A stretch of DNA of 64,000 bases from Herbaspirillum sp. alder98 (GTDB taxonomy: Bacteria > Pseudomonadota > Gammaproteobacteria > Burkholderiales > Burkholderiaceae_D), in NCBI RefSeq assembly GCF_020179755.1, contig NZ_JAIUCY010000003.1, positions 186,001-250,000 of the forward strand, read 5' to 3'. Positions 1-8,804 of this stretch are shown here, piece after piece. The position numbers and the translations under genes are program-made. The stretch's first letter is position 1; every line of letters begins with the position of its first letter. Below the pieces are notes generated by a model, which was not told where the DNA came from, did not search any database, and saw only the letters and a list, made by a program, of their open reading frames with translations.

Positions 1-26
1 CCCTCATCAACGGTGACCGAAACGGA

Positions 27-179
27 TCAGTGCGCGCTCGAACTTTCCTGGGGCGCGGCGTTGCTATAAACGTTCTTCCAGACATAGGCCGCGAACGCCA
101 GGGCGCTGATGCCGAAATACATTGCATAGGCGTCCAGTGCGAAGGAGGCGACGTGCGACACGGTCTGATAGGCGTTCAT
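27..179 (-). CDS. Small single-span membrane protein, unknown function
   Basis: This 50-codon frame begins ATG at 179 behind a GAGAGGGAAAA ribosome-binding site at a normal distance and stops with TGA at 27-29. The peptide starts MNAYQTVSHV, has one hydrophobic stretch around residues 10-37 and ends with a polar tail rich in Ser. This suggests a single-pass inner-membrane peptide. I do not recognise the family. Small proteins of this size often serve as accessory subunits of larger membrane complexes, but no partner gene is visible because the window begins 26 bases downstream of the stop. The good ribosome site and ordinary codon use support it as real. Confidence 0.6.
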   Translation of the reverse strand: MNAYQTVSHVASFALDAYAMYFGISALAFAAYVWKNVYSNAAPQESSSAH

Positions 180-477
180 TTTTTCCCTCTCGGTGAATGT
201 GCTTGGCGATTTGCCATGACGTCATCTTAGGGAGGAGGGCTTGAATCGAATATCGGGATTTTCCCGATGTGGCAAAAACGACAACTAACCATCAGGCCTC
301 GACACATTTTCCAACGGGAAACATTCAAAGATTTTCTGCTCCATATCTGAAACATGCCGCAGAAATCCTGAGCAGATCGATTCCTCCTTGAGAATCCGCC
401 GTTCTTTATAAAAGAAGAGCGGAGGATGAAATTCGTCCCTCGTGACGCGAATATCAAAACTATCAATGGATCTTTAA
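180..477. promoter_or_regulatory. Divergent intergenic region with two palindromes
   Basis: This stretch separates the small minus-strand gene from the plus-strand exporter gene. It is clearly more A+T-rich than its flanks. It holds a perfect 7-bp inverted repeat with a 3-base centre at 252-268 (ATCGGGA, TTT, TCCCGAT) and a 27-bp imperfect palindrome at 396-422, described separately. No coding sequence in it looks real. Confidence 0.5.
396..422. promoter_or_regulatory. Candidate operator palindrome upstream of tauE-like gene
   Basis: The arms are CCGCCGTTCTTT (396-407) and AAAGAAGAGCGG (411-422) around a 3-base centre. Ten of twelve positions pair. It lies 56 bases before the exporter start codon, a usual place for a regulator site. 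No T-run follows, so it is not a terminator. Confidence 0.4.
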
Positions 478-1260
478 ATGCTACTAGCCCTAATAGCAGG
501 TGGAACAACAGCAGGCTTCCTCGCAGGCATGTTCGGCATCGGAGGCGGTGCCATTATCATCCCGGTGCTGATCCATATCTATAAGAATGGGGGCCTGTCG
601 GCGACTGAAGCCATACGACTGGCCTTCGGCACGTCCCTGGCCACCATGGCTTTCACCGGCCTCTCGTCCTTTCTCGGCCACAAGAAACGTGGCAATGTCG
701 ACTTCACATGGGTAAGACGCCTGTTCTTCCCGGCCGGGTTGGGCGCCACGCTCGGTGCATTACTGGCGTCCACTATCCCCGGCGAATGGCTGGCGTTTGG
801 CTTGTCCTGCATGCTGGCTTATTTCGGCGCGAAATTGCTGGTGAAGCAGCAGGAAAACGTTTCTGCATCGCCACTCCTCGAACGACTCTCGCAGACTGCC
901 GGCCTGCTCTCGGGCATCGCTTACTCGTTGGCAGGCATGGGAGGCGCGTCTGTCATTACCTTTTACCTGACCAACGTCGGGCTGCCATTGAAAAAGGCAA
1001 TCGGCACCGCTACTGGCGTTATCTTACCTATCTCGCTAGGTGCAATACTCGGCTTTGGCGTTACCGCTGGCGCTCCTCATGACTGGCGCTGGGGCTATAT
1101 CGACCTGCATGCGCTGTTAGTGCTGAGCATCTGTGCCGTTATCGCTTCAAGGTTAGGCGTATGCGCCGCGGCATCCCTGCCGGTAGCGAGCTTGCGAACG
1201 ATCTTTGGCGTCTTCATGCTCAGCCTGTCGATTAAAACCGTCATCGATATCTTCAACTAG
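478..1260 (+). CDS. TauE/SafE family sulfite/sulfonate exporter-like permease
   Basis: A 260-residue, very hydrophobic protein with about eight membrane spans. The first span carries the glycine-rich signature GMFGIGGGAIIIPVL at residues 17-31, and a second, similar half-repeat appears near residues 143-165 (SGIAYSLAGMGGASVITFYL). This internal duplication is typical of the TauE/SafE family (PF01925), whose members export sulfite, sulfoacetate or related organic anions through the inner membrane. Length matches the family. The start ATG at 478 has only a weak ribosome site. No sulfur-metabolism gene is next to it, so the substrate cannot be assigned. The gene converges with the Sel1-repeat gene, with 22 bases between stops. 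Confidence 0.85.
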   Translation: MLLALIAGGTTAGFLAGMFGIGGGAIIIPVLIHIYKNGGLSATEAIRLAFGTSLATMAFTGLSSFLGHKKRGNVDFTWVRRLFFPAGLGATLGALLASTIPGEWLAFGLSCMLAYFGAKLLVKQQENVSASPLLERLSQTAGLLSGIAYSLAGMGGASVITFYLTNVGLPLKKAIGTATGVILPISLGAILGFGVTAGAPHDWRWGYIDLHALLVLSICAVIASRLGVCAAASLPVASLRTIFGVFMLSLSIKTVIDIFN

Positions 1261-1282
1261 CCAATCGATGCGTTTGCCCGAA

Positions 1283-2863
1283 CTAAGCCACCTCCGGAAA
1301 CGACGTCTTCAACCGATACTGCCGCTGCCGGTAATTTCCTTCCAGGCCGCTGAAGCTGCAGTCGACATCGCTGAACAGACGGCCGATGCGATTCAGGGTC
1401 GAACGTTGCGCGTCGGTGTCGATCGACACCAGGCGACGCTTGCTTCTTGCGTAGTAGTCGCAGATATCGATCACCATACAGTGCCCGTAGTCGGCGTTCT
1501 TGACGTCGATCAGCAAGGCTTCGGGCTTGGTCAGGCCAAAGGTGGCCGCCAGCTCGACCCGGGCACTGAGAAACGGGTTGGCGTTTCTCAGCTTGTCACT
1601 CATCTGCGCCATCGCATCCAGCGCCCAGCTGTTGCCGCCGGACTGCACCGAGAACGGTTCCAGCGCGGCCCTGGCCTCCTGGTGTCCCTGCTCCGCAGCC
1701 TTCTGCCACCAGTACAAGGCCCTGACATCGTTGAGCCGGTCGTCGCGGCGATTGCGCCATGAGATCTGGGCGAACTCGAATTGCGCTTCCACCAATCCCA
1801 TGTCGGCAGCTTTTTCAAGGTACTGCTGGGCGACACTCAGGTTGCGCTGCGAATAGATCGAGCGCGAATAAATCCTGGCCAGCGCGTGCCATGCCAGCGC
1901 CGATCCCCCTTCACCGGCCAGGGTCAGCCAGCTCAGTGCTTTCTTGAAATTGGCCAGGCCGTGTTCCATGAACACCCGCTCGCCAGCCCGGTTGATCTTG
2001 GCGTGCAGCAGGCCCAGCTCCAGTCGCGCTTCGATGTTACCCACGCGCGCCGCCAATTCCAGGAAACGTCCGATCATCTCGGGATCAGGCGCACTGCCCT
2101 GCAACTGCCATTGCGCGTGGCGCAGCAGCAGCGTCGCTTCTTCTGCCGAGAGCAGGATCGCAGCGGTGACGTCGATGTCCCGCTCGATCTGCGCCACGGC
2201 AACCGCATTGCGCTCGAGCAGCCTGGCAATCAGCGGGGCTGCATCATGCACGAACGTTTCGTAATCCGACTTCTTCCAGGCCTTGTCCATCAAGGCAAAC
2301 TGCGCTTGCTCGATACCGGCATGTGCGGCCTCGGTAATCAGACGCTCTTCAAGACTAAGCGCGCCTTGCGTCAATATCAGCTTGAGGTTTCCGCCGACGC
2401 CGGTATCGCTGCTATCGGCTTCATCGTCATGGCCATGCTTTTGCATCTGCTGCGCCAGCAGCCATTGCGCGTGGTGGTCATCGTTACTGGCCAGCATGGT
2501 CAACGCGCCGATTGCCTTGGCGTGGCTGTTGCCGTCGAATTGCTCGGTGTTGTCCAGCACCAGACGCGCATAGGTCAACCCGGCGCCGGGAACGCCGGCA
2601 TCGAATGCCTTCTGGTACCACACGGCGGCCTCACGCGGCGACGACAAGCCCTTCACCTGATCGTAGGAGATATTGCGACCGATCATCATCCATGCATCGT
2701 CTACGCCCTGCTGGGCCGCGCGTTGCAGCCAATAGAATGCGGTGCCATTGCTTCGCGGCAGTCCGGTCCCGCCATAGAGATATCTGCTTCCCAATGCCAG
2801 TTGCGCGGTGGATTCTCCAGCGCGTGCGGCCTTGATAACGGCCAGGTCTTGTCGTGTCGCCAT
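1283..2863 (-). CDS. Sel1-like repeat (TPR-type) protein
   Basis: A 526-residue protein built from Sel1-type alpha-alpha repeats of about 36 residues. Clear repeats occur at residues 17-55 (A-x-L-x-L-G-S-R-Y-L-Y-G...AFYWLQRAAQQG), around 280-350 and around 350-400 (ALYWWQKAAEQGHQEA). There is no signal peptide, so it is expected in the cytoplasm as a protein-protein interaction scaffold. A non-repeat domain of about 120 residues follows (from about residue 400) and includes a stretch that reads ALLIDVKNADYGHCMVIDICDYY. Its role is unknown to me. The start ATG at 2863 opens the frame near the edge of a long intergenic region and lacks a strong ribosome site. No operon partner is visible. Confidence 0.75.
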   Translation of the reverse strand: MATRQDLAVIKAARAGESTAQLALGSRYLYGGTGLPRSNGTAFYWLQRAAQQGVDDAWMMIGRNISYDQVKGLSSPREAAVWYQKAFDAGVPGAGLTYARLVLDNTEQFDGNSHAKAIGALTMLASNDDHHAQWLLAQQMQKHGHDDEADSSDTGVGGNLKLILTQGALSLEERLITEAAHAGIEQAQFALMDKAWKKSDYETFVHDAAPLIARLLERNAVAVAQIERDIDVTAAILLSAEEATLLLRHAQWQLQGSAPDPEMIGRFLELAARVGNIEARLELGLLHAKINRAGERVFMEHGLANFKKALSWLTLAGEGGSALAWHALARIYSRSIYSQRNLSVAQQYLEKAADMGLVEAQFEFAQISWRNRRDDRLNDVRALYWWQKAAEQGHQEARAALEPFSVQSGGNSWALDAMAQMSDKLRNANPFLSARVELAATFGLTKPEALLIDVKNADYGHCMVIDICDYYARSKRRLVSIDTDAQRSTLNRIGRLFSDVDCSFSGLEGNYRQRQYRLKTSFPEVA

Positions 2864-3275
2864 AGTGATTACCTTGTTCCTGCCTGACGGTATGACGTCA
2901 AAAACGAATTTGCAAAAATGGAGGCAAAAGGGAGCCCCTCCGGCGCAGATGATTGCGTCGGTTTCTAAATTTCAAGATGTCTCAAAGGACGATGTATGCA
3001 GGCGTGTGCCCGCTCTGCGTCATGCTCATCGCCATATGGAATGACGTGAGCTTGATGCTCAATAATCTAACAGTGACGGCGGAGATTAACTGGGGGCGAA
3101 ATGTACTATTACCACTTCCCTGATACATGTAAAGGCGCGCTGACGGGAGCCTTTCTAGCTATAGATCAAGGCTTGATTCTAGTTGAGTCAACGCATTCAA
3201 TTAGGCGCGATTCGGGCAATGAACTATTGCGTCAAAAGAAATGATTTAGTTAACTTCTCAAGCAGGGAGAAAACG
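2864..3275. other. Intergenic region, promoter side of the Sel1-repeat gene
   Basis: About 410 bases between the Sel1 gene start and the porin terminator. It is A+T-rich in its right half. I found no convincing gene, RNA or strong palindrome here; it presumably holds the promoter of the minus-strand Sel1 gene. Confidence 0.4.
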
Positions 3276-3309
3276 AAAAAGGGCACTGCATGAAGATCAT
3301 GCAGTGCCC
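3276..3309 (-). terminator. Rho-independent terminator of porin gene
   Basis: Perfect 13-bp stem, GGGCACTGCATGA (3281-3293) with TCATGCAGTGCCC (3297-3309), around a 3-base loop. Read on the minus strand it is followed by a T-run (3276-3280). It lies 47 bases after the porin stop codon. Confidence 0.9.
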
Positions 3310-3356
3310 CTTTCCTACAAGCTAAAACCTATGTCGTAATCGCTACGACATCTGCA

Positions 3357-4544
3357 TTAGAACTTGTGACGGATACCAACAGCCACGGCTGCTTGATTGC
3401 CATCGGTACCGGTGCTGTCCGACACGCCGGTGTTGACGATGTCGCTAGCGCGGATGTACGACACGAATGCATACAGGTCGGTACGCTTGGACAGCCAGTA
3501 GTCGCTACCCAGGTTGTACGAAGTCTGCTTGCCCTTGCCGCTCACGCCGTCGAACTGGGCGCGGGTGTGATCAACAGCAGCCAGCAGCTTCAGAGATGGA
3601 GTCAGCGAGTATGCAGTACCGATTTCATACATGTCGGCCTTGTTCGAACGCGCCAGCAGACGGTTGTTCAGGCTGGTCAGCGAACCGACGCCAGCTGCAG
3701 TCAGGTTGGCCTGGGTGTTCAGGTCTTGCTTGACGCGCGACCAGTTACCGTACACGCGTGCTGGGCCGAACTGATACGAAGCCACCAGGTTCCAGCCCTT
3801 GTAGGCGCTGCTGCCTTGGTTTGCGGCCAGGGTGTTGGTGGTGACGGTGGTTGCCGTTGCAGGGATCAGGCTGGTGTCGGCTGGCGATGTGCCGTTAGCC
3901 TTCGACTGGTAGTAAGTCGCGCCCAGACCCAGCGGGCCGTTTTCGTACTTCAGGCCGGCGCCGAATGCTTGACCAGCCGAAGTCTGACCAGCTTGTTCGC
4001 CAAAACCGTACAGCAGGTTACCGGTGAAGCCACCGATGTTGTTGGTGGTGTAGCTGATCGAGTTGTTGGTACGTGTGCCTTGCAGACGGTTCAGGCCCGA
4101 ACCGGAGTTGCTGATCCAGCCGCCGAAGTCAGCCACGCCAGTGTAGGCGGAGATGGTGTCGGCGAAGTCTGTTTGACGACCGACCAGCACGGTACCGAAG
4201 CCACCGGCCAGACCGACCACCGACTTGCGACGGAACAGGTTGGAACCGCTCACGGCGTCGGAACCTTGCAGGGCGCCGGTGTCGTTGTTGAAGCCGGTTT
4301 CCAGGTTGAACACTGCGCTCAGGCCACCGCCCAGGTTTTCAACGCCCTTGAAGCCGATGCGCGAACCCTGGATGACGCCCGAATTCAGGCCGAACTTGCT
4401 GCCGGTGCCACCATTGGTGGTAGCAACCTTGCTTTGGTAGACAACGCCGGTGTCGATGATACCGTAGATGCTTACGCTGCTTTGTGCTTGAGCAGCGCCT
4501 GCGAATGCGCCCAGAACGGCGAGTGCCAGCAAAGATTTTTTCAT
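3357..4544 (-). CDS. Gram-negative general porin, Burkholderiales type
   Basis: A 395-residue outer-membrane porin. It begins with a Sec signal peptide (MKKSLLALAVLGAFAGAAQA, cleavage before QSS) followed by SVSIYGIIDTGV, the usual first beta strand of the porin_4 family (PF13609). The body alternates short polar turns and amphipathic strands, and it ends in IRHKF with the C-terminal Phe needed by the BAM complex. It should form a trimeric 16-strand channel for small solutes. The ATG at 4544 follows AGAAGGATTTCAA, a good ribosome site. It is a single-gene unit with its own terminator. Which solute it prefers cannot be read from the sequence. Confidence 0.95.
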   Translation of the reverse strand: MKKSLLALAVLGAFAGAAQAQSSVSIYGIIDTGVVYQSKVATTNGGTGSKFGLNSGVIQGSRIGFKGVENLGGGLSAVFNLETGFNNDTGALQGSDAVSGSNLFRRKSVVGLAGGFGTVLVGRQTDFADTISAYTGVADFGGWISNSGSGLNRLQGTRTNNSISYTTNNIGGFTGNLLYGFGEQAGQTSAGQAFGAGLKYENGPLGLGATYYQSKANGTSPADTSLIPATATTVTTNTLAANQGSSAYKGWNLVASYQFGPARVYGNWSRVKQDLNTQANLTAAGVGSLTSLNNRLLARSNKADMYEIGTAYSLTPSLKLLAAVDHTRAQFDGVSGKGKQTSYNLGSDYWLSKRTDLYAFVSYIRASDIVNTGVSDSTGTDGNQAAVAVGIRHKF

Positions 4545-5070
4545 TTGAAATCCTTCTATAAATAGTCTTGAGGATCCGCACTTTTTGTCGGATGGTCAGA
4601 CATTAAAGCTTCTGATTCCGTCTGGCTTCAGCTTGGTTTATAGAAGTAATTTTTTAGACGAGATCAAAAAATAGAAATGGCATCTGTTGTATTTTTTTAT
4701 CGTGATAAATGCCGGATTTCCTTGATGGGTGAGTTTGAATTAGTCGATCGCAAAAATGACATGGACGACGCATCCACACCGCTGCTCGCATCACCGGCCA
4801 AGACACGAATAAATAAAAATATCCTGCGCTTGCAACGCCACGGCAAGCGTAGTTGACCAAAGCGATCAGGCGAGCCAACGGCGCACGCAAGCCACCATTG
4901 AAAATGAAAATCCGCGATGCGTTCGCATCTCGGAACTTTTAGCCTTTCGCGCAGTCGCGATGCGCGCATTCGATCGAAGACGTTGACGCCCATGCTTGAT
5001 GTTCTGGCGCGGTTGCGCTGCGAGATCTCGCCCCGGATGACAAAACACGGTGACCGGCGGCACAGACGTG
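4545..5070. promoter_or_regulatory. Long upstream region of the porin gene
   Basis: About 525 bases between the porin start and the mqo terminator. The 150 bases nearest the porin are strongly A+T-rich and must contain its minus-strand promoter and leader. I see no coding frame with a ribosome site and no strong hairpin. General porins are often controlled by small RNAs and OmpR-type regulators that act in such leaders, but no specific site is evident. Confidence 0.4.
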
Positions 5071-5093
5071 AAAAAGGGCAGCTTGCGCTGCCC
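5071..5093 (-). terminator. Rho-independent terminator of mqo
   Basis: A 7-bp GC-rich stem, GGGCAGC (5076-5082) with GCTGCCC (5087-5093), and a tetraloop TTGC. On the minus strand it runs into TTTTT (5071-5075). It lies about 50 bases after the mqo stop. Confidence 0.85.
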
Positions 5094-5099
5094 TTCTCT

Positions 5100-5135
5100 T
5101 TACTGCCTTTACTGCCTGTACTGCCTGTACTGCCT
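5100..5135. repeat. Four-copy 9-bp tandem repeat
   Basis: Four head-to-tail units of (T/G)TACTGCCT lie between the mqo stop and its terminator. It is a short simple-sequence tract in the mRNA 3' leader, with no known role. Confidence 0.7.
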
Positions 5136-5145
5136 GACGCAAGAT

Positions 5146-6795
5146 TTACAGCGCCATGTCGGCCGCAGCGTTCGCCTTTGGCTTGCTCATGCTGCCAGCG
5201 GCGTTGTTGGCCGGCGCAGCCTTGGGATCGATGACCGGTGGCGGCAATGCCAGTTGCAGCATTTCGCCGGTGTAGGCCCATTCCTTGGCAACCTGGTCAG
5301 GATGATCGTTGAGCTTGGTGCCATAGCTGGGCACGATCTGGCGGATCTTGCTCTGCCATTCAGGCGTGGCGACCTTGTCCTTGAAAGCCTTCTCAAGCAC
5401 CGTCAGCATGATCGGTGCAGCCGTCGAGGCGCCGGGCGATGCGCCCAGCAAGCCGGCGATGCTGCTGTCCTTGGATACCACGATCTCGGTACCCAGCTTT
5501 AGCACGCCACCCTTCTGTTCGTCGCGCTTGATGATCTGCACCCGTTGGCCGGCTTGCCACAAGCGCCAGTCTTCCTTCTTGGCATTCGGGAAATATTCCT
5601 TCAAGGCCGCAAAACGCTCGTCGTCGGACAACATCAACTGGCCGGCCAGGTATTCCACCAGCGGGTATTCGGCGACGCCCACCTTCACCATCGGCCAGGT
5701 GTTATGCGTGGTGGCGGTCGAGAACAGGTCCCAGTGCGAACCCTGCTTCAGGAACTTGGTCGAGAAAGTGGCAAAGGGTCCGAACAGGATTACGCGCTTG
5801 CCATCCAGCACGCGGGTATCGAGGTGAGGAACCGACATCGGCGGCGCGCCTACCGATGCCTTGCCGTAGGCCTTGGCCAGGTGACGTTCGGCCACGGCCG
5901 GATTGTCGGTGACCAGGAACGAGCCACCGACCGGGAAGCCGGCGTATTCGTTGGCTTCGGGGATGCCCGATTTCTGCAACAGCTTCAATGCACCGCCGCC
6001 GGCGCCGATGAAGACGAACTTGGCATCGGTCTGGGTGGTGCTGCCATCCTTGAGGTTCTTGTAGCCGATGCGCCAGCTGCCGTCGGCGTTGCGGGTGATG
6101 TCACGCACTTCGCTGGAGAGCTTGAGGGCGATGTTCGAACGGCTCTGCAGGTAAGCGGCGAATTGGCGGGTGATCTCGCCGAAGTTGACGTCGGTGCCCA
6201 GCGGTGTCCAGGTTGCGGCCAGCTTTTGCTGGGGATCGCGCCCTTCCATCATCAGTGGCACCCACTTCTTGATCTGCTCGTGGTCTTCCGAATATTGCAT
6301 GCCGGCAAACAACGGGCTGGCCTTCAGCGCCTGGTAGCGCTTTTTCAGGTAGGTCACATTGTCGTCACCCCAGATGAAGCTCATGTGCGGCGTCGAGTTG
6401 ATGAACGAACGCGGATTCTTCAACACGCCGTTCTTGACCTGCCACGCCCAAAACTGACGCGAGATCTGGAAAGCTTCGTTGATCTCGATGGCCTTGGCGA
6501 TCTCGATCTTGCCTTCCTTGTTCTCAGGCGTGTAGTTCAGTTCGGCCAGTGCCGAGTGGCCGGTGCCGGCGTTGTTCCAGCCGTTGGAGCTCTCTTCGGC
6601 CACGCCATCGAGGCGCTCGACGATTTCCATCGACCAGTTGGGTTCGAGTTCATTGAGCCAGACCGCCAGGGTCGTGCTCATGATGCCGCCGCCGATCAGC
6701 AGGACGTCGACTTTCTTGACGACTGCGCCGTGCGCAGGTGTGAGGACCAGCGAGACCACCAGGCCAAGCAATGCCACAAAGGATTTTTTAAACAT
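5146..6795 (-). CDS. mqo: Malate:quinone oxidoreductase with N-terminal export-type segment
   Basis: FAD-dependent enzyme that oxidises L-malate to oxaloacetate and passes electrons to the quinone pool, bypassing NAD-linked malate dehydrogenase. The FAD-binding motif [20 protein letters not shown] and the following [20 protein letters not shown] are diagnostic of Mqo. Total length from ATG 6795 is 549 residues, and the conserved core ends near residue 510. Before the FAD motif there is an extra N-terminus, MFKKS plus a hydrophobic stretch ending in TPAHGA, that looks like a signal peptide or membrane anchor. Most Mqo proteins are peripheral on the cytoplasmic side and lack it. No start codon exists closer to the core, so the extension is real. 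An in-frame ATG at 6807 is an alternative start, with no ribosome site. The C-terminus is Ala/Pro-rich and low in complexity. Confidence 0.93.
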   Translation of the reverse strand: MFKKSFVALLGLVVSLVLTPAHGAVVKKVDVLLIGGGIMSTTLAVWLNELEPNWSMEIVERLDGVAEESSNGWNNAGTGHSALAELNYTPENKEGKIEIAKAIEINEAFQISRQFWAWQVKNGVLKNPRSFINSTPHMSFIWGDDNVTYLKKRYQALKASPLFAGMQYSEDHEQIKKWVPLMMEGRDPQQKLAATWTPLGTDVNFGEITRQFAAYLQSRSNIALKLSSEVRDITRNADGSWRIGYKNLKDGSTTQTDAKFVFIGAGGGALKLLQKSGIPEANEYAGFPVGGSFLVTDNPAVAERHLAKAYGKASVGAPPMSVPHLDTRVLDGKRVILFGPFATFSTKFLKQGSHWDLFSTATTHNTWPMVKVGVAEYPLVEYLAGQLMLSDDERFAALKEYFPNAKKEDWRLWQAGQRVQIIKRDEQKGGVLKLGTEIVVSKDSSIAGLLGASPGASTAAPIMLTVLEKAFKDKVATPEWQSKIRQIVPSYGTKLNDHPDQVAKEWAYTGEMLQLALPPPVIDPKAAPANNAAGSMSKPKANAAADMAL

Positions 6796-7253
6796 TCCGA
6801 GATCCATGTTTGATGAAAGAAACGCCCCTGTCTCATCGCCCTGGAGCTGATCCAGCGCGCCCCCCGGGGCCGACCGCTGTTGACGAGACGAAAAGGCTGG
6901 CAGTCGGGCGTGAAAGCCACGACGCACAATTGCTGAGACGATGCCTGACGGGTTGTGCTTGCCGGAATCGACCAGTGCCGCAGCTCTCGTCGCGCCGCGA
7001 CAGCCTTTCGGCTTATCAATGACACAACAAAAACAGGAACCCGGTCGAGCCCGCGAGCTTAGCATTGGCCGGCATTGCTGACGATTGCGGTTATCCCTCA
7101 TTCACAACGGCCGCCGGTGTGCGCGGCCTGCGTGGCCGCTGCCGCCCAGGTGTAGGGAAATGCCCGATACCTCATCGGGTGCAGCTCGGCCACAATCGCT
7201 CCAACCTTCCCAGACAGCACCCAGCACCCGCCGGCGCCCGGCGAGAGGACACC
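6796..7253. promoter_or_regulatory. Divergent intergenic region between mqo and cheD
   Basis: About 460 bases between two divergent genes. It must hold both promoters. Frames that cross it have atypical composition and no ribosome sites. No strong palindrome or terminator was found. Confidence 0.4.
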
Positions 7254-7865
7254 ATGATGCAAACCGCAAAACGGCAGGAAAATTTCGCCTCGTATGTCTA
7301 TCACGACCGCGCCTTCAATTGCGACACGGCAAAGATCCTGCCGGGAGAGTATTACTACACCCACGATGACATGATGATCGTCACGGTGCTGGGGTCCTGC
7401 GTTTCGGCTTGCCTGCGTGACCGCGTCACCGGCATCGGCGGCATGAATCACTTCATGCTGCCCGACGGCGGCGGCGAAGCCGACAGCCCGATCTCGGCCT
7501 CGATGCGCTACGGCACCTATGCCATGGAAGTGCTGATCAACGACGTGCTGAAGGCCGGCGCCCGGCGCGAAAACCTCGAATGCAAGGTGTTCGGTGGCGG
7601 CGCGGTACTGCGCTGCATGAATGCCCTCAACGTGGGTGAACGCAATGCCGCCTTCGTCAAGAGCTTCCTGTCGGCCGAAGGCATCCGGGTGGTGGCCGAA
7701 GACCTCAACGACATCTGGCCGCGCAAGGTGCATTTCTTCCCGCGTACCGGCAAGGTGCTGGTGAAGAAACTGAAGAACACCGATGCCGCCCTGGCCAACA
7801 GCGAACGCGACTATGCGTCGCGCCTGGCGGCCAAGCCGGTGGGTGGACAGGTCGACCTGTTCTGA
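7254..7865 (+). CDS. cheD: Chemoreceptor glutamine deamidase CheD
   Basis: A 203-residue CheD protein. It deamidates (and may demethylate) specific glutamines on methyl-accepting chemotaxis receptors and tunes the signal to CheA, acting in the cytoplasm. The catalytic cysteine motif LGSCVSACLRD places Cys49 at the active site, and NHFMLP gives His66. A conserved FGGGAV block follows. The start ATG at 7254 follows AGAGGA. The tail ends in a Lys/Arg-rich segment. No other chemotaxis gene is nearby, so this copy stands apart from any che operon. It ends with its own bidirectional terminator. Confidence 0.93.
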   Translation: MMQTAKRQENFASYVYHDRAFNCDTAKILPGEYYYTHDDMMIVTVLGSCVSACLRDRVTGIGGMNHFMLPDGGGEADSPISASMRYGTYAMEVLINDVLKAGARRENLECKVFGGGAVLRCMNALNVGERNAAFVKSFLSAEGIRVVAEDLNDIWPRKVHFFPRTGKVLVKKLKNTDAALANSERDYASRLAAKPVGGQVDLF

Positions 7866-7879
7866 ACCGGCCGAAAACG

Positions 7880-7911
7880 AAAAAAGGGGCATCGCGAGAT
7901 GCCCCTTTTTT
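7880..7911. terminator. Bidirectional terminator between cheD and otnI
   Basis: Perfect 8-bp stem GGGGCATC (7886-7893) and GATGCCCC (7898-7905) with loop GCGA. A-run on the left and T-run on the right let it end transcripts from both converging genes. Confidence 0.9.
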
Positions 7912-7923
7912 ACGTTTGAACGA

Positions 7924-8727
7924 TCACGCCTTGAGCTGCGTCAGCCCCTGTGCGGCAATCGCCTTCAACCAGCCCAGCCCGGCCGAGGTGGCGCCGGCCG
8001 GATTGTATTCGCAACCGATCCAGCCCTGGTAGCCGAGCGAGTCGATCAGCTTGAGCAGGTAGGGATAGTTCAGTTCGCCCACGTCCGGCTCGTTGCGCTC
8101 GGGCACGCCGGCGATCTGGATGTGACCGATGCCGGCCATGTCGCGCTTGAGCTTGACGGCGACATCGCCTTCGACGATCTGGCAGTGGTAGCAGTCGAAT
8201 TGCACCTTCAGGTTCTCGGCGCCGATCTCGGCACAGATGGCCTGCGCATCGTCCTGGCGATTCAGGAAGAAGCCCGGGATATTGCGGGTGTTGATCGGCT
8301 CGATCACCACCGTGATGCCGGCGGCGTCGGCCTGGTGCGCCGCGTACGACAGGTTGTCCAGGTACACCGCGCGATGGCGGGCGCGATCCTGCTCGGGCTT
8401 GATCAGGCCAGCCATCACATGCAGCGACTTGTTGCCGATCACGGCCGCATATTGCAGCGCAGTGTCGATGCTGCGCTTGAATTCGTCTTCGCGGCCAGGC
8501 AGCGAAGCGATACCGCGCTCACCGGCGGCCCAGTCACCCGGAGGCGCATTGAACAAGGCCTGGGTCAGGCCATTGGCGTCCAGGCGCGACTTGATTTCTT
8601 CGGGCTTGTAGTCGTATGGAAACAGGAATTCGACGCCCGGAAAACCGTCTTTCGCGGCAGCGGCGAAACGGTCCAGAAAATCATGTTCGACATACATCAT
8701 GCTCAGGTTGGCGGCGAAACGCAGCAT
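7924..8727 (-). CDS. otnI: 2-oxo-tetronate isomerase, hydroxypyruvate isomerase family
   Basis: A 267-residue TIM-barrel protein of the hydroxypyruvate isomerase/OtnI family. The opening [20 protein letters not shown] and the block [17 protein letters not shown] are family hallmarks. Metal-binding acidic residues lie in [16 protein letters not shown] and in [13 protein letters not shown]. By context with otnK, otnC and a beta-hydroxyacid dehydrogenase it most likely interconverts 2-oxo- and 3-oxo-tetronate in L-threonate or D-erythronate breakdown. Hydroxypyruvate isomerase in glyoxylate metabolism is the older name for the same family. The ATG at 8727 has GGAGAGC just before it. It is the last gene of the minus-strand cluster but follows a hairpin, so it may be partly uncoupled from the transporter gene. 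Confidence 0.88.
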   Translation of the reverse strand: MLRFAANLSMMYVEHDFLDRFAAAAKDGFPGVEFLFPYDYKPEEIKSRLDANGLTQALFNAPPGDWAAGERGIASLPGREDEFKRSIDTALQYAAVIGNKSLHVMAGLIKPEQDRARHRAVYLDNLSYAAHQADAAGITVVIEPINTRNIPGFFLNRQDDAQAICAEIGAENLKVQFDCYHCQIVEGDVAVKLKRDMAGIGHIQIAGVPERNEPDVGELNYPYLLKLIDSLGYQGWIGCEYNPAGATSAGLGWLKAIAAQGLTQLKA

Positions 8728-8758
8728 CGTGCTCTCCTTGGATTGAATCTAAAAGTTT

Positions 8759-8792
8759 AAAGCCCGCAGGCATTTCGCGTGCGGGCTTTTTT
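8759..8792. terminator. Hairpin terminator after MFS transporter gene
   Basis: Stem GCCCGCA (8762-8768) with TGCGGGC (8780-8786) and an 11-base loop. There is a T6 run on the plus side and TTTAAACTTTT on the minus side. It lies between the transporter stop (8805) and the otnI start, so it may weaken read-through to otnI. Confidence 0.65.
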
Positions 8793-8804
8793 GGTGTTGC
8801 AGAC

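Noticed and set aside
227-508. Minus-strand frame of 93 codons
   Set aside because: It crosses the A+T-rich divergent promoter region and the exporter start, with no ribosome site or motif.
3366-4565. Plus-strand frame of 399 codons over the porin
   Set aside because: Shadow of the porin gene, which has a signal peptide, a C-terminal Phe and a terminator.
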